A stretch of DNA of 64,000 bases, from NCBI GenBank assembly GCA_028691845.1, contig JAQUYL010000001.1:62001-126000 (forward strand), read 5' to 3'. Every line of letters begins with the position of its first letter. Position 1 is the stretch's first letter. A program made the position numbers and the translations under genes. Below the pieces are notes generated by a model. The model searched no databases. It was not told where the DNA came from and saw nothing but the letters and a program-made list of their open reading frames with translations. Origin of the DNA: Opitutaceae bacterium. GTDB lineage: Bacteria; Verrucomicrobiota; Verrucomicrobiia; Opitutales; Opitutaceae. This document shows, one piece after another, positions 1 to 10,367 of the stretch.

Positions 1-1399
<1,399 letters not shown>

Positions 1400-1652
1400 T
1401 TAGCGGTCCGGACGGGCCAAGGCTTCGCACCCCTTGCCCAAGGTCGCGCATTTCTTGCGGCCCGATAAGTAGTGCCGTAATTAAAGAGACCTATGAGAAG
1501 CCATTACGGGCCATCCCAATGGCCTTTGTCATAACCAAACTGACAGACAGCCCCGCCTCTGTGGTATTGTATCTGCACGACGCAATTTATACGCTCCAAT
1601 AGCTTCTCTCCTCCCGATCTGGACGCGGGAAAACCCTTCTCCTGCATATCTT

Positions 1653-1662
1653 TATTGCAATA
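1653..1662. promoter_or_regulatory. 10-bp perfect palindrome upstream of the metal importer
   Basis: TATTGCAATA is a perfect palindrome in an AT-rich patch about 110 bp before the importer's first gene. It could be an operator for a metal-responsive repressor, but it does not match a Zur or Fur consensus that I can confirm. The rest of 1391-1773, between the divergent nifJ and importer genes, shows no gene. Confidence 0.25.
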
Positions 1663-1773
1663 TACCACCACGGCTCGCCCTTACTTGGCTAACGTTTGGT
1701 ACAAAAACTGTTCTGCATCAAACCGATCATGGATCCTGCAGGCGCAACGCTCGCATATTGTCGCAATCCACCC

Positions 1774-2595
1774 ATGGTAAAGCGCATGAAATCGGCATTC
1801 GCCGCAGGCCTTCTCTCAATTTTCGCCCTGACCACAGTCGGACGCGCCGCCGAACGGCCGGTCGTGGTTGTGACCACCACCTTGTTGGCCACGGCCGTCA
1901 ACGAAATGGCTGGTGACTCAGTCAAGGTGCACACTCTTATGCCCGGCGGCACCTGCCCGGGCAGCTTCGACCTAACCCCCGCCGATGCCCGCCTGATGGC
2001 GCAGGCCGTGCTCTTCTTTCGGCACGAATTTCAGGGCGCGCTCGACCGGCCGGCCCGGGCGGCCGGTCTGCCCGCAGAGGCCGTGGTGGCGCCGCCCAGC
2101 GGGGGTGCCCTGACCATCCCTTCAGTCTATGCCGGCTTCTGCGCCCGCCTCGCCGAGCCTCTGGGAGCAAAACTGGATGCGGCTGCCCGCGCCAGGATCG
2201 AAGAACGCCTGCAGGCTATCGCCACCCGTGCTTCGGAGGCCAGCCAAGCCGCGCTCGCCCGCACCACCGCGCTGCAGGGCCGGCCGGTGCTGGTTGCGCA
2301 ATTTCAGGCCGATTTTGTCCGCTGGCTGGGTCTGGCCACTCCCGCAATTTATCCCCCGGGGGATGATCCATCGGCCCGGGTGCTGGCCCATGCCACCGAA
2401 CTGGCCCGGCGCTGCGGAGTGGTGGCGATTGTCGGCAATCTCCAGAACGGACGGCGCGCACCCGACGCACTGGGTGAACTGCTGCGCATGCCGGTGATCA
2501 TGCTCAGTAATTTTCCGCCCGACGGCCAAGCCGGCGCCTACTGGCGGATGCTGGACGCCAACGTGCAGGCGCTGCAGGAAGGGGTGAAATGGTGA
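1774..2595 (+). CDS. Metal ABC transporter substrate-binding protein (ZnuA/TroA family)
   Basis: This is a periplasmic receptor that captures a divalent metal for the permease and ATPase encoded just downstream. About 273 residues. A signal peptide starts at MKSAFAAGLLSIFALT and ends near GRAAERP. The family's first metal site is normally a histidine before a Y-E-P-T-P-type motif; here the segment reads GGTCPGSFDLTPADARL, with cysteine in that neighbourhood. The usual His-rich loop is absent. An upstream TTG at 1696 keeps the frame open, but ATG 1774 (or 1786) fits the signal peptide better. Its end overlaps the ATPase start (ATGGTGA), so the two are translationally coupled. Zinc, manganese or nickel are all possible cargo. 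Confidence 0.8.
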   Translation: MVKRMKSAFAAGLLSIFALTTVGRAAERPVVVVTTTLLATAVNEMAGDSVKVHTLMPGGTCPGSFDLTPADARLMAQAVLFFRHEFQGALDRPARAAGLPAEAVVAPPSGGALTIPSVYAGFCARLAEPLGAKLDAAARARIEERLQAIATRASEASQAALARTTALQGRPVLVAQFQADFVRWLGLATPAIYPPGDDPSARVLAHATELARRCGVVAIVGNLQNGRRAPDALGELLRMPVIMLSNFPPDGQAGAYWRMLDANVQALQEGVKW

Positions 2596-3404
2596 ACGAA
2601 GGAATTCCGGCGGTCGATTTGCAGGACGTGTCGCTGCATCGCCGGCACCGCACGGTTCTCGAAGCCGTGAGCTTCTCTCTGCCCCGCGGCGCCTTCCTGG
2701 CAGTGGTCGGCCCCAACGGCTCGGGCAAGACGTCGCTGCTGCACACCCTGAACGGCCGCCTGCGCGTCGAAGGCCGCCTGAGTGTGCTGGGCGTGGATCC
2801 GCGGAAACTGGGCTGGCATGAGGCGGCACGGTTCCGCACCCGCGTGGGCGTAATGCCGCAGACTTTTGCCGCCGCGGATAACGCCGAGCACGGAGTGCCG
2901 CTTTCCGCCCTTGAGGTGGTCGAACTCGGCCGCACCGGCCGGGCCGGCCTGGGCCGGGCGTTCCGGGAGAACGATCGCGAGATTTCCGCCCACTGGCTGG
3001 AGGCCGTAGGGCTGGCGCGCATGGCCCGGCGGCCTTTTTTTGCGCTTTCCGGCGGCGAACAGCGCCGGGTGCATCTGGCGCGGGTGCTTGCCCAGGAACC
3101 CGAGCTGGTGCTGCTCGACGAGCCGGCAAGCCAGCTCGATTTCGGCGCGCAGGAGGATCTGGTCGCGATGGTGGAAAGGGTCTGGCGCCAGACCGGCGCG
3201 ACCTTTGTCATGGTATCGCATGAACTGCACCATCTGCCGCCCGGCGTGACGCATGCCGGCCTGCTGGTCCATGGCCGACTGCAGGACTTTGGCGCGCCCG
3301 CGGACATTCTGTCCGCCAGGCGTCTCGCGGCCGCCTACGGCCGGCCGATCCTGGTCACGGTCCAGCATGGGCGCCGGGTCGCCACGGGAGGACGCGACGC
3401 ATGA
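2589..3404 (+). CDS. Metal ABC transporter ATP-binding protein (ZnuC-like)
   Basis: This cytoplasmic ATPase powers the metal importer. It has 271 residues, normal for the family. Walker A is GPNGSGKTSL, the ABC signature is LSGGEQRRVHLARVL, and Walker B is ELVLLDEPAS followed by a switch histidine in MVSHELHH. The start overlaps the upstream receptor gene, and the end overlaps the permease start as ATGA. The three genes therefore form one tightly coupled operon. The extended tail after the switch histidine (LLVHGRLQDFG and on) is as in ZnuC/MntB-type proteins. Confidence 0.9.
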   Translation: MVNEGIPAVDLQDVSLHRRHRTVLEAVSFSLPRGAFLAVVGPNGSGKTSLLHTLNGRLRVEGRLSVLGVDPRKLGWHEAARFRTRVGVMPQTFAAADNAEHGVPLSALEVVELGRTGRAGLGRAFRENDREISAHWLEAVGLARMARRPFFALSGGEQRRVHLARVLAQEPELVLLDEPASQLDFGAQEDLVAMVERVWRQTGATFVMVSHELHHLPPGVTHAGLLVHGRLQDFGAPADILSARRLAAAYGRPILVTVQHGRRVATGGRDA

Positions 3405-4213
3405 TAGTGCTCGAAATCAAGTGGTGGCTGGCGGCCCTGCTCGGCGGCGCGTGCTGCGGGCTGGCCGGATTCTATCTGGTGGCGCTGAACCTGCCGTTTC
3501 TCGGCATCTGCCTGGCTCATGCCGCAATGGCGGGAGGAGTCTTCGCCATCGCTCTCGGCCTGCCGCCCCTGCCCTGCGCCGTCGTGGCTGCACTGCTGGT
3601 CGCAGCCGTGCTGGGACCCGTGGCGGACCGCGCCCGGATGGCGGTCAACACGCTGAGCGGCATCCTCTTCTCCCTCACGTTGGGCCTGTCCTTTCTTGGC
3701 ATCGGCCTGATGGGCACGGCGCGCAGCGAGGTGCTGGCCCTGCTGTGGGGCAGCCTGCTGCTGCTGCGCTGGTGGGACATCGGGGCGCTGGTGGCCGTAC
3801 TGGCCGCCGGCCTCGTGCTCGCTGCAATCTTCTCCAAGGAGATCAAGGCCGTCTTGTTCGATCGCCGGCTGGCATGGATGAACGGCGTGCCAGCTAGCGC
3901 AATTTTCTACGGGCTGCTGATCTGGTGCGGCCTTGCCGTGACGGTGAATCTGCAGGCGGTGGGAGGATTGATGCTGTACAGCCTGGTGGTGAATCCGGCG
4001 GCCGCGGCACGCCAGCTCACGGAACGCTATGATGCCGCGCTGGGCTGGACGGTGGCGTTCGCCGTGGCGTCGGCCTGCGGGGGCCTCGGCCTGTCCCTGG
4101 CCGCCGGCTGGCCGACGGGCGCAAGCATCGTCATCATCTCCAGTGCGCTGTTTGCCGTGGCCGCGGGGGCGCGCCTGCTGCGCCGCGAAATTCGGATTGG
4201 CGCCCAGCGCTGA
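3401..4213 (+). CDS. Metal ABC transporter permease (ZnuB/ABC-3 family)
   Basis: An inner-membrane permease of 270 residues forms the channel of the metal importer. Repeated hydrophobic stretches give seven to nine predicted membrane segments, starting with WWLAALLGGACCGLAG. The segment NTLSGILFSLTLGLSF and the late GGLMLYSLVVNPAAAA fit the ABC-3 family, where the latter lies near the ATPase coupling region. It overlaps the ATPase gene by four bases. Neighbouring hydrogenase maturation genes raise the possibility that the cargo is nickel, but the family more often moves zinc or manganese. Confidence 0.88.
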   Translation: MIVLEIKWWLAALLGGACCGLAGFYLVALNLPFLGICLAHAAMAGGVFAIALGLPPLPCAVVAALLVAAVLGPVADRARMAVNTLSGILFSLTLGLSFLGIGLMGTARSEVLALLWGSLLLLRWWDIGALVAVLAAGLVLAAIFSKEIKAVLFDRRLAWMNGVPASAIFYGLLIWCGLAVTVNLQAVGGLMLYSLVVNPAAAARQLTERYDAALGWTVAFAVASACGGLGLSLAAGWPTGASIVIISSALFAVAAGARLLRREIRIGAQR

Positions 4214-4232
4214 ATCCCCACAGTCCCCGACC

Positions 4233-4928
4233 ATGGAGAAGACTGGCCATAGCGACCGCCGAAAGGACGCCCGATCCAAGGTGTTCGTACCGGTCGTGCG
4301 CGGACGGGGCTGGTCGCCTCCGTCCGAGAAACAGGCAATGTTCGATCATATTGCCGGGCACGGTTGCTTCCACTTCAAGCCGGGCGACGAACCCAGGCTC
4401 GCGCTGCTCCAGCGGCGGCTCGGCGGCATCCGCGGGCTGCGGGTGCTCGAACCGGGCTGCGGTTCGGGTCCGCTGACCGAGTGGCTGGCGCGCTGGGTCG
4501 AGCCCGGGGGCCACGTGGAGGCGTTCGATCCGAGCGCCGGAATGCTGGCCCAGGCCGCCGCCAATTTGCGCGGCGTCACCAACGTGCGGCTGTCTCGCAG
4601 GCGCTGCGAGGAGGCGGACTGGCCTCCGGCTTCGTTCGACATCGTGCTGTGCTTCCGGGTGTTCCCCCACTTCGATGATGTCGAGGCGGTGCTGGCGCGC
4701 TTTCACCGCTGGCTCGCGCCGGAAGGCCGGCTGCTGATCGTGCACTGGGAGGGAAGGCAGGCGTTGAATGCGCTTCATGCACACCATGGCCCGGTGGACC
4801 AGGATGTCTTCCCCCAACGGAGCTATCTCGAATCGGCATTGCGACGCCGTCGCTTCAAAATCGAGCGGTGGATCGAGGACGAAAACGAAATCTACGTCGA
4901 GGCGACGAGGCAGGATACCAGCGCCTGA
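4233..4928 (+). CDS. Class I SAM-dependent methyltransferase
   Basis: A soluble methyltransferase of 231 residues with a Methyltransf_11-type fold. Motif I is VLEPGCGSGPLTEWLARW, an acidic residue follows in VEAFDPSAG, and motif IV is FDIVLCFRVFPHFDD. The substrate cannot be told from sequence. I start at ATG 4233, 19 bases after the permease stop, because the frame upstream of it is only read-through. It may be the last gene of the metal importer transcription unit; in related importer clusters a methyltransferase is sometimes present, but its role is unknown to me. Confidence 0.75.
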   Translation: MEKTGHSDRRKDARSKVFVPVVRGRGWSPPSEKQAMFDHIAGHGCFHFKPGDEPRLALLQRRLGGIRGLRVLEPGCGSGPLTEWLARWVEPGGHVEAFDPSAGMLAQAAANLRGVTNVRLSRRRCEEADWPPASFDIVLCFRVFPHFDDVEAVLARFHRWLAPEGRLLIVHWEGRQALNALHAHHGPVDQDVFPQRSYLESALRRRRFKIERWIEDENEIYVEATRQDTSA

Positions 4929-5236
4929 ACCCGACCGGCGATCTCCGGTGGAACCGTCGCGGTGGCCTCCACCGAGGGCTCCAAGCCGGCCCCGCCCCCC
5001 TGGACATGGCCGGGCGATCTGCCTTGAAGACAGCCCCTTGGGCGTGTGCGTCGATCCCAGGGCGCGGCATTTCGCCCTCGCCGTCTCCACCCGTGCCACG
5101 CCGGCAAACGGGACGGGGCTCGACTTCGGGATCGGGAGCGGTTTTGTCTTTCAATGTCCTCCTTGCGGCGATTTTTCTGGCGAGGGCCGCCAGGGCCGCG
5201 AACTCAAACTCAGCCGAATAGAAATGTCTTAAATTT
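4929..5236. other. Intergenic region before hypB
   Basis: No open frame here has recognisable protein features; the frames seen are low-complexity shadows. The last 20 bases before hypB are AT-rich (cttaaattt), without a clear Shine-Dalgarno sequence. I see no terminator hairpin followed by a T run. Confidence 0.4.
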
Positions 5237-6091
5237 ATGTGCCTCGAATGCGGATGCGGACAACCGGAACCTTTCGTGGTCAAACCGCTCGGCGCGGCCG
5301 GCCCCCTCCCCCGGGGCGGCCTTCCCGTCCCTCCTGCGGGCAGCGCCGCCGATCCTCACTTTCACACCCACGCCGGCGGCACCCCTCACCGTCACACGGG
5401 CGGCGAATTCGCGCACTCCCATGGCGGCGCCACGCGCACCCTGGATCTGCACATCCCCCTGCTTGAGAAAAATGACCGGCTGGCGGAGCGCAACCGCGGC
5501 TTCTTCCTCGGGCGCGGACTGGTCGCCCTGAACCTCGTCTCCTCCCCGGGCGCCGGCAAGACGACGTTGCTCGAACGCACGCTCGACGAGTTTGGCCGCC
5601 AGGTCAGGTGCGCGGTGGTGGTGGGCGATCTCGAAACCGACCGTGACGCCCAGCGGTTGTACCGCGATCACGCTCCCGTCGCGCAGATTACCACCGGCAC
5701 GGCCTGCCACCTCGACGCTGAAATGGTGGCGCGCGGGATCGAGGCAATCGATCTCGAAGGCGTGCGCGTCCTCTTCATCGAGAACGTCGGCAACCTGGTC
5801 TGCCCGGCCTCGTTTGACCTCGGCGAAACGGTGCGCGTCGTGCTGCTTTCCACCACTGAGGGTGAGGATAAACCGCTGAAATACCCGCCTATCTTCAATT
5901 CCGCCCACGTTGTCCTTCTCACCAAGGTCGACGTGGCTGATGTGCTGGGCTTCAACCGCGCTGCCGCGATCGAAAACGTCAAGCGTATCGCCCCGCAGGC
6001 CCGGCTTATCCAGCTGTCCGCGCGCAGCGGCGAAGGCATGGCCGAATGGTATGAACTGCTCCGCTCGCTGTTGCCGAATCTCACGGTCTAG
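5237..6091 (+). CDS. hypB: Hydrogenase nickel incorporation GTPase HypB
   Basis: HypB hydrolyses GTP to help load nickel into [NiFe]-hydrogenase in the cytoplasm. It has 284 residues. The N-terminus MCLECGCG carries the high-affinity metal-binding cysteine motif. A histidine-rich stretch follows at about 36-62 (HFHTHAGGTPHRH, then HSHGG) and may store nickel. The GTPase core has the P-loop SSPGAGKTTLLE at about 102-113, GDLETDRDA for switch regions, ENVGNLVCPA with the dimer-site cysteine, and TKVDVADVLG as the guanine-specificity motif. It is followed at 75 bases by hypF. No hypA gene, its usual partner, is seen in this window. Confidence 0.96.
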   Translation: MCLECGCGQPEPFVVKPLGAAGPLPRGGLPVPPAGSAADPHFHTHAGGTPHRHTGGEFAHSHGGATRTLDLHIPLLEKNDRLAERNRGFFLGRGLVALNLVSSPGAGKTTLLERTLDEFGRQVRCAVVVGDLETDRDAQRLYRDHAPVAQITTGTACHLDAEMVARGIEAIDLEGVRVLFIENVGNLVCPASFDLGETVRVVLLSTTEGEDKPLKYPPIFNSAHVVLLTKVDVADVLGFNRAAAIENVKRIAPQARLIQLSARSGEGMAEWYELLRSLLPNLTV

Positions 6092-6165
6092 CCACGCCCT
6101 CCCCACCTGCCTGGTTGGGCCTCGGGCTGGATGCCAGCGCGGCGACTCTCGTCCGGCGTGACGCC

Positions 6166-8478
6166 ATGACGTCCGATCCCGCCACAATCGACCTCCTGCT
6201 CCGTGTCCGCGGCACCGTGCAGGGCGTTGGCTTCAGGCCCTTCGTCCACCGCATCGCCACGCGTCTCGGCCTGCGCGGCTGGGTGTGCAACGACGGCCAG
6301 GGCGTCCTTATCCGCGTCGTTGGCCGCGTCCCGACAATCGAAGATTTTGCCCGCGCGATCCGCACGGAAAGGCCGCCGGCGGCGCGCGTCACCTCAATCG
6401 AACGCCGCGTGCCCGGCGCTGACGCCCCTCCCGCCGGCTCCGGCTTTGTCATCGCCGCTAGCGATCTGGTCGGAGCTGAAATCGCCACCGCCGTCCCCGG
6501 CGATCTGGCCATTTGCCCGGACTGCCGACGCGAACTGCTCGATGCGCGCGACCGCCGGCACCGCTACCCTTTCATCAATTGCACCCAATGCGGCCCGCGC
6601 TACTCAATCATTGAACAGCTCCCCTATGATCGGCCGCGGACCACCATGCGTGTTTTTGCCATGTGCCCGGCCTGCCGGCATGAATACGAGGCCCCCGCCA
6701 ACCGCCGCTTCCACGCCGAACCCAATGCCTGCCCGGTTTGCGGCCCCAGGCTCGCCCTGACCGATCTTAACGGCACTGTGCTGGCTGAAAATGACGGCGC
6801 GCTGGCCCAGACCGCCGCCGCACTGCGGGACGGCCGCATCGTCGCCGTGAAGGGGCTCGGCGGCTTCCACCTGATGTGCGACGCCACGAACGACCAGGTG
6901 GTCGCCAAGCTTCGCCGCCGCAAGCACCGCGAGGAAAAGCCGCTCGCCGTCATGTTCCGCGATCTCGACGCCCTCCGCTCCGCCGCCGACGTTCCGGCCG
7001 CCGCCGCCGCGCTGCTCCTCTCCCCGGCTGCGCCCGTCGTGCTCGTGCCGCGCCGCGCCGGCACATCGCTCTCGCCGTCCCTGGCCCCCGGCAATCCCTG
7101 GATCGGCGCTCTCCTGCCCTACACCCCGTTGCATGTGCTGCTGCTCGCCTCATTCGACCGGCCGGTCGTCGCCACCAGCGCCAACCTTTCCGAAGAACCG
7201 CTCTGTATCGACGAGGACGAGGCCGGGCAGCGCCTCGCCGGCATCGCCGATCTGTTGCTCGGTCACAACCGCCCGATCGCCCGACCGGTGGACGATTCCG
7301 TCGTGCGCCTGACGACCGCCTCGCAGCCCCTCCTGCTCCGCCGGGCACGCGGCTACGCCCCGGCTCCGCTCACGCTGCCGGCCCTGCTGCCGGCCCCGCT
7401 CCTCTGCGTTGGCGCGCAGATGAAAAACACCGTGGCCGTGGCGGCGGGCGACCGGCTCGTCCTCAGCCCCCATCTCGGCGACCTCGAAAACGCCGCCACG
7501 CAACGCCTTTTCGAGCGCACCATCGGGACGCTCGGCGCGCTCCACGGTTCACGCTTTGCCGCCGTCGCTTGCGACAAGCACCCCGATTATTCCTCAACAC
7601 ACTACGCCGCAAGGACCGGCCTGCCGTGCATCGCCGTTCAGCATCACCTCGCCCATGTGCTCGCCTGCCTGCTCGAGCACGGTCACCCGGCCGACGGCGT
7701 CCTCGGCATCGCGTGGGATGGCACCGGGTACGGCGAAGACGGAACGATCTGGGGCGGCGAATTCATCCTGCTGGAGAAAAACCGCGCCACACGATTCGCG
7801 CGCCTGCGCCGGTTCCGCCTGCCCGGCGGCGAGGCCGCAGTGCGCGACTCCCGCCGCGTCGCGCTCGGCCTGGCCCATGAGATCGGCCCCGACGCCTTTG
7901 CCGACGTCGCCGCCCGCAGCGGTTTCACCGACACCGAGACCGCGACGTTTGCGACCATGCTGGAGCGCGGGATCAACTCCCCGGTTTGCTCCAGTGCCGG
8001 CCGCCTGTTCGACGCCGTGGGCGCGCTGCTCGGCCTCGGCCACCGCAATTCCTTCGAAGGCCAGACCCCGATGGCCGTCGAGGCCGCCGCCACTCCGGTC
8101 TTGCCGGCCACGACCGAGTCTCTGCCGTTCCTGGTACGGTCCGCCGGGGGCGGCGTCCGCCTCGAGATTGACTGGGCGCCGATGTTCGCCCGGTTGGATT
8201 CCTCCGGTTGCGCGCGCACGCCGGCGGAACTGGCGGCGGCATTTCACCGCGGCCTCGCGGCCGCGATGACCGAGGTCGCACGCCAGGCAGGAGTCGGCAC
8301 CGTCGTGCTCACGGGCGGCTGTTTTCAAAACGCCCTGCTGCACGATCTTGCGTCGGCGCAGCTCACCGCTGCCGGTTTCCGTGTGCTCACCCACTGCGAA
8401 CTCCCGCCCAACGACGGCTCGATTGCCGCCGGCCAGGCGCTGGGCGCCCTCTGGGGCCTGACCACGGTCGAATCATAA
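6166..8478 (+). CDS. hypF: Carbamoyltransferase HypF
   Basis: HypF makes the thiocarbamoyl group on HypE that becomes the cyanide ligands of the hydrogenase iron. It has about 770 residues, the normal length. Domains in order: acylphosphatase-like (RGTVQGVGFRPFVHRIA at about 13-29); a zinc-finger pair (CPDCRREL, CTQCGPRY, CPACRHEYEAP, CPVCGP between about 110 and 200); a YrdC-like ATP-binding domain (VKGLGGFHLMCDA, KHREEKPLAVM); and a Kae1-like C-terminal domain with the metal-site HHLAHVLAC. ATG 6166 fits the acylphosphatase start better than the upstream frame extension from 6115. Confidence 0.96.
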   Translation: MTSDPATIDLLLRVRGTVQGVGFRPFVHRIATRLGLRGWVCNDGQGVLIRVVGRVPTIEDFARAIRTERPPAARVTSIERRVPGADAPPAGSGFVIAASDLVGAEIATAVPGDLAICPDCRRELLDARDRRHRYPFINCTQCGPRYSIIEQLPYDRPRTTMRVFAMCPACRHEYEAPANRRFHAEPNACPVCGPRLALTDLNGTVLAENDGALAQTAAALRDGRIVAVKGLGGFHLMCDATNDQVVAKLRRRKHREEKPLAVMFRDLDALRSAADVPAAAAALLLSPAAPVVLVPRRAGTSLSPSLAPGNPWIGALLPYTPLHVLLLASFDRPVVATSANLSEEPLCIDEDEAGQRLAGIADLLLGHNRPIARPVDDSVVRLTTASQPLLLRRARGYAPAPLTLPALLPAPLLCVGAQMKNTVAVAAGDRLVLSPHLGDLENAATQRLFERTIGTLGALHGSRFAAVACDKHPDYSSTHYAARTGLPCIAVQHHLAHVLACLLEHGHPADGVLGIAWDGTGYGEDGTIWGGEFILLEKNRATRFARLRRFRLPGGEAAVRDSRRVALGLAHEIGPDAFADVAARSGFTDTETATFATMLERGINSPVCSSAGRLFDAVGALLGLGHRNSFEGQTPMAVEAAATPVLPATTESLPFLVRSAGGGVRLEIDWAPMFARLDSSGCARTPAELAAAFHRGLAAAMTEVARQAGVGTVVLTGGCFQNALLHDLASAQLTAAGFRVLTHCELPPNDGSIAAGQALGALWGLTTVES

Positions 8479-8952
8479 GTTATGCAGGCAGGGTTTTTAC
8501 CCACGCTTGGGTGGGCGAAGGACGCCCCTGTCATCCGGCCGGCCGGCCGGCGGAACTCAATCCGCCACAAATCGGCGCCACATCCCCTTTCCGGTTATCC
8601 GGAAACTTGTCATCTATTAAATGACAAACATCTTCGAGTGTCCATGCCTATTTGTCATTTAATAGATGACATTGGCTTGGGCGTCACAAACGTGCGGACG
8701 CGGCGTCGCCGATGATTTCTCCATTCAATGGATACCTGCGGGGAGCCTCCCGCCAGCGGGCCATGCCGTCGTGGGGCATCGCATGCGGCTGACCAGTCCC
8801 GACGGGGCTTTCCGCCGAAGTCTTTCCCAGCGGCAGTGTTGCATGGTCTTCGGCTTTGGCGCCGGACAAAGCGGTTACCGGAGTTCCACTGTTTTCGTTT
8901 GCGGCCCCCGGCGCACGGCATACAGAAGGCTTTTCTTCCACCCTCTCCGCCC
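8479..8952. other. Non-coding gap between hypF and hypC
   Basis: This 474-base gap interrupts an otherwise compact hyp cluster. It holds a small GC hairpin near 8511-8526 (GGGCG and CGCCC around a five-base loop), a run of CCGG repeats near 8538-8550, and the paired 21-bp hairpin repeat at 8607-8671. Frames crossing 8684-8941 show no known protein features. Inserted repeat sequence is the simplest reason for the gap. Confidence 0.45.
8607..8671. repeat. Paired 21-bp hairpin repeat, copy pair 1
   Basis: Two inverted copies of a 21-bp unit lie at 8607-8627 and 8652-8671, 24 bases apart. Each unit has arms TTGTCAT and ATGACAA around an AT-rich centre (CTATTAA in the left copy, its complement in the right). 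The right copy departs at its final base. The same pair layout recurs at 21918-21984 and 25925-25990, with a lone copy at 25476-25496. It is therefore a dispersed element; whether it is an operator, an RNA hairpin or a mobile-repeat end is not shown by sequence alone. Confidence 0.85.
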
Positions 8953-9213
8953 ATGTGCCTCGCTGTTCCCGGTAAAATACTCGAAATCCAAGGTGACGAT
9001 CCCTTGCTCCGCTCCGCGCGCGTCAGCTTTGCCGGCGTGGTGAAGCAGATCAGCCTCACCTGCACGCCGGAGGCCAAGGTCGGGGACTATGTGCTCGTGC
9101 ATGTCGGCATCGCCCTCAGCGTGGTCGACCAGAAGGAGGCGGAGGAAACCTACCGCTATTTGCAGGAGATGGGTGAACTCGAAGGCCTCGAACCCGTCGC
9201 GCCGGCGCCATGA
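8953..9213 (+). CDS. hypC: Hydrogenase assembly chaperone HypC/HupF
   Basis: HypC is a small chaperone that works with HypD to carry the iron with its CN and CO ligands to the hydrogenase large subunit. It has 86 residues, beginning MCLAVPGKI with the essential Cys2. The beta-barrel features GVVKQISL and [11 protein letters not shown] are present. The true start is ATG 8953; the frame upstream is unrelated. It overlaps hypD by four bases (ATGA at 9210-9213), so HypC and HypD are translated together, as expected for partners. Confidence 0.96.
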   Translation: MCLAVPGKILEIQGDDPLLRSARVSFAGVVKQISLTCTPEAKVGDYVLVHVGIALSVVDQKEAEETYRYLQEMGELEGLEPVAPAP

Positions 9214-10322
9214 AGTTCGTGGACGAATACCGGGATGCGGTCCTGGTGCGGAAACTCGCCGATTCCATCGCGAAGATCACCACCAGGCCGTGGACCATCA
9301 TGGAAATCTGCGGCGGGCAGACCCACGCGATCGTAAAGTTCGGCCTCGATGAATTACTGCCGCGCGTCATCTCGCTCGTGCACGGCCCAGGCTGCCCGGT
9401 GTGCGTGACCCCGGCGGAATTGATCGATCACGCGGTCGAGCTGGCCCTGCGTCCGGGCCTTATCCTGTGCTCGTTTGGCGACATGCTGCGCGTGCCGGGT
9501 CGCACCATCGATTTGCTGACGGCCAAGGCGCGCGGCGGCGACGTGCGCACCGTGTATTCGCCACTCGATGCGGTCGCTATCGCGCAGGCCAATCCGACGC
9601 GCGAGGTAGTCTTCTTTGCCGTCGGCTTTGAAACCACGGCCCCGGCCAACGCGATGGCGGTGCTGCGCGCCCACCACGACGGGGTGAGGAATTTTGCCCT
9701 GCTCACCTCCCACGTGCTGGTGCCGCCGGCCATGCGCGCCATTCTCGGCGCGCCCGACAACCGGGTGCAGGGCTTCCTTGCCGCCGGCCATGTATGCACC
9801 GTGATGGGCCTCGGCGAATACGCGCCGATCGCCCGCGAGTTTCATGTGCCCATCGTCGTCACCGGCTTCGAGCCCGTGGATATTCTCGAGGGCCTGCACC
9901 GCTGCATCCTCCAGCTCGAGGCGGGCCGGGCGGAGGTCGAGAACGCCTATGCCCGCGCCGTCCGCGACGACGGCAATCCCCACGCCCGCCGGGTCGTGGA
10001 GAAGGTCTTCGAGGTGGCCGACCGCAACTGGCGCGGCATAGGCGTGATCCCGCGCAGCGGATTCGAAGTGCGGGCAACATACGGGCACTATGATGCCGCC
10101 AAGCGCTTCCAGCTCTCGCCCGCCCCGGAGGCGGTGGCGAACGAATGCATCAGCGGCGCGATCCTGCGCGGCGTGAAGAAACCTCATGACTGCCCGGCCT
10201 TTGGCACGCTTTGCACCCCCGAGCATCCGCTCGGCGCGCCCATGGTTTCGAGCGAAGGCGCCTGCGCAGCGTATTATCGCTACCGGAATCGCATGGCGTC
10301 CGCTCCAACGGCCACGCCCTGA
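9210..10322 (+). CDS. hypD: Hydrogenase iron-sulfur assembly protein HypD
   Basis: HypD is a cytoplasmic [4Fe-4S] protein that forms the scaffold on which the Fe(CN)2CO unit is built with HypC. It has 370 residues, a normal length. Visible motifs are [11 protein letters not shown] near residue 31, [10 protein letters not shown] near 66 with the paired catalytic cysteines, [10 protein letters not shown], and the C-terminal cluster ligands in [20 protein letters not shown] with a further cysteine in [18 protein letters not shown]. It lies directly after hypC and runs towards hypE, which is on the other strand 45 bases away. Confidence 0.96.
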   Translation: MKFVDEYRDAVLVRKLADSIAKITTRPWTIMEICGGQTHAIVKFGLDELLPRVISLVHGPGCPVCVTPAELIDHAVELALRPGLILCSFGDMLRVPGRTIDLLTAKARGGDVRTVYSPLDAVAIAQANPTREVVFFAVGFETTAPANAMAVLRAHHDGVRNFALLTSHVLVPPAMRAILGAPDNRVQGFLAAGHVCTVMGLGEYAPIAREFHVPIVVTGFEPVDILEGLHRCILQLEAGRAEVENAYARAVRDDGNPHARRVVEKVFEVADRNWRGIGVIPRSGFEVRATYGHYDAAKRFQLSPAPEAVANECISGAILRGVKKPHDCPAFGTLCTPEHPLGAPMVSSEGACAAYYRYRNRMASAPTATP

Positions 10323-10367
10323 AAAACCCGACGAGCTGGTTTGCCGCGCCCAGAAAGAGCGTGATTA

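Noticed and set aside
8607-8671. Repeat-spacer-repeat layout considered as a minimal CRISPR array
   Set aside because: The two repeats are inverted, not direct, there are only two units per site, and no cas gene is present.
8684-8941. Minus-strand frame of 85 codons in the hypF-hypC gap
   Set aside because: No conserved features, no ribosome-binding site, and composition like shadow frames.
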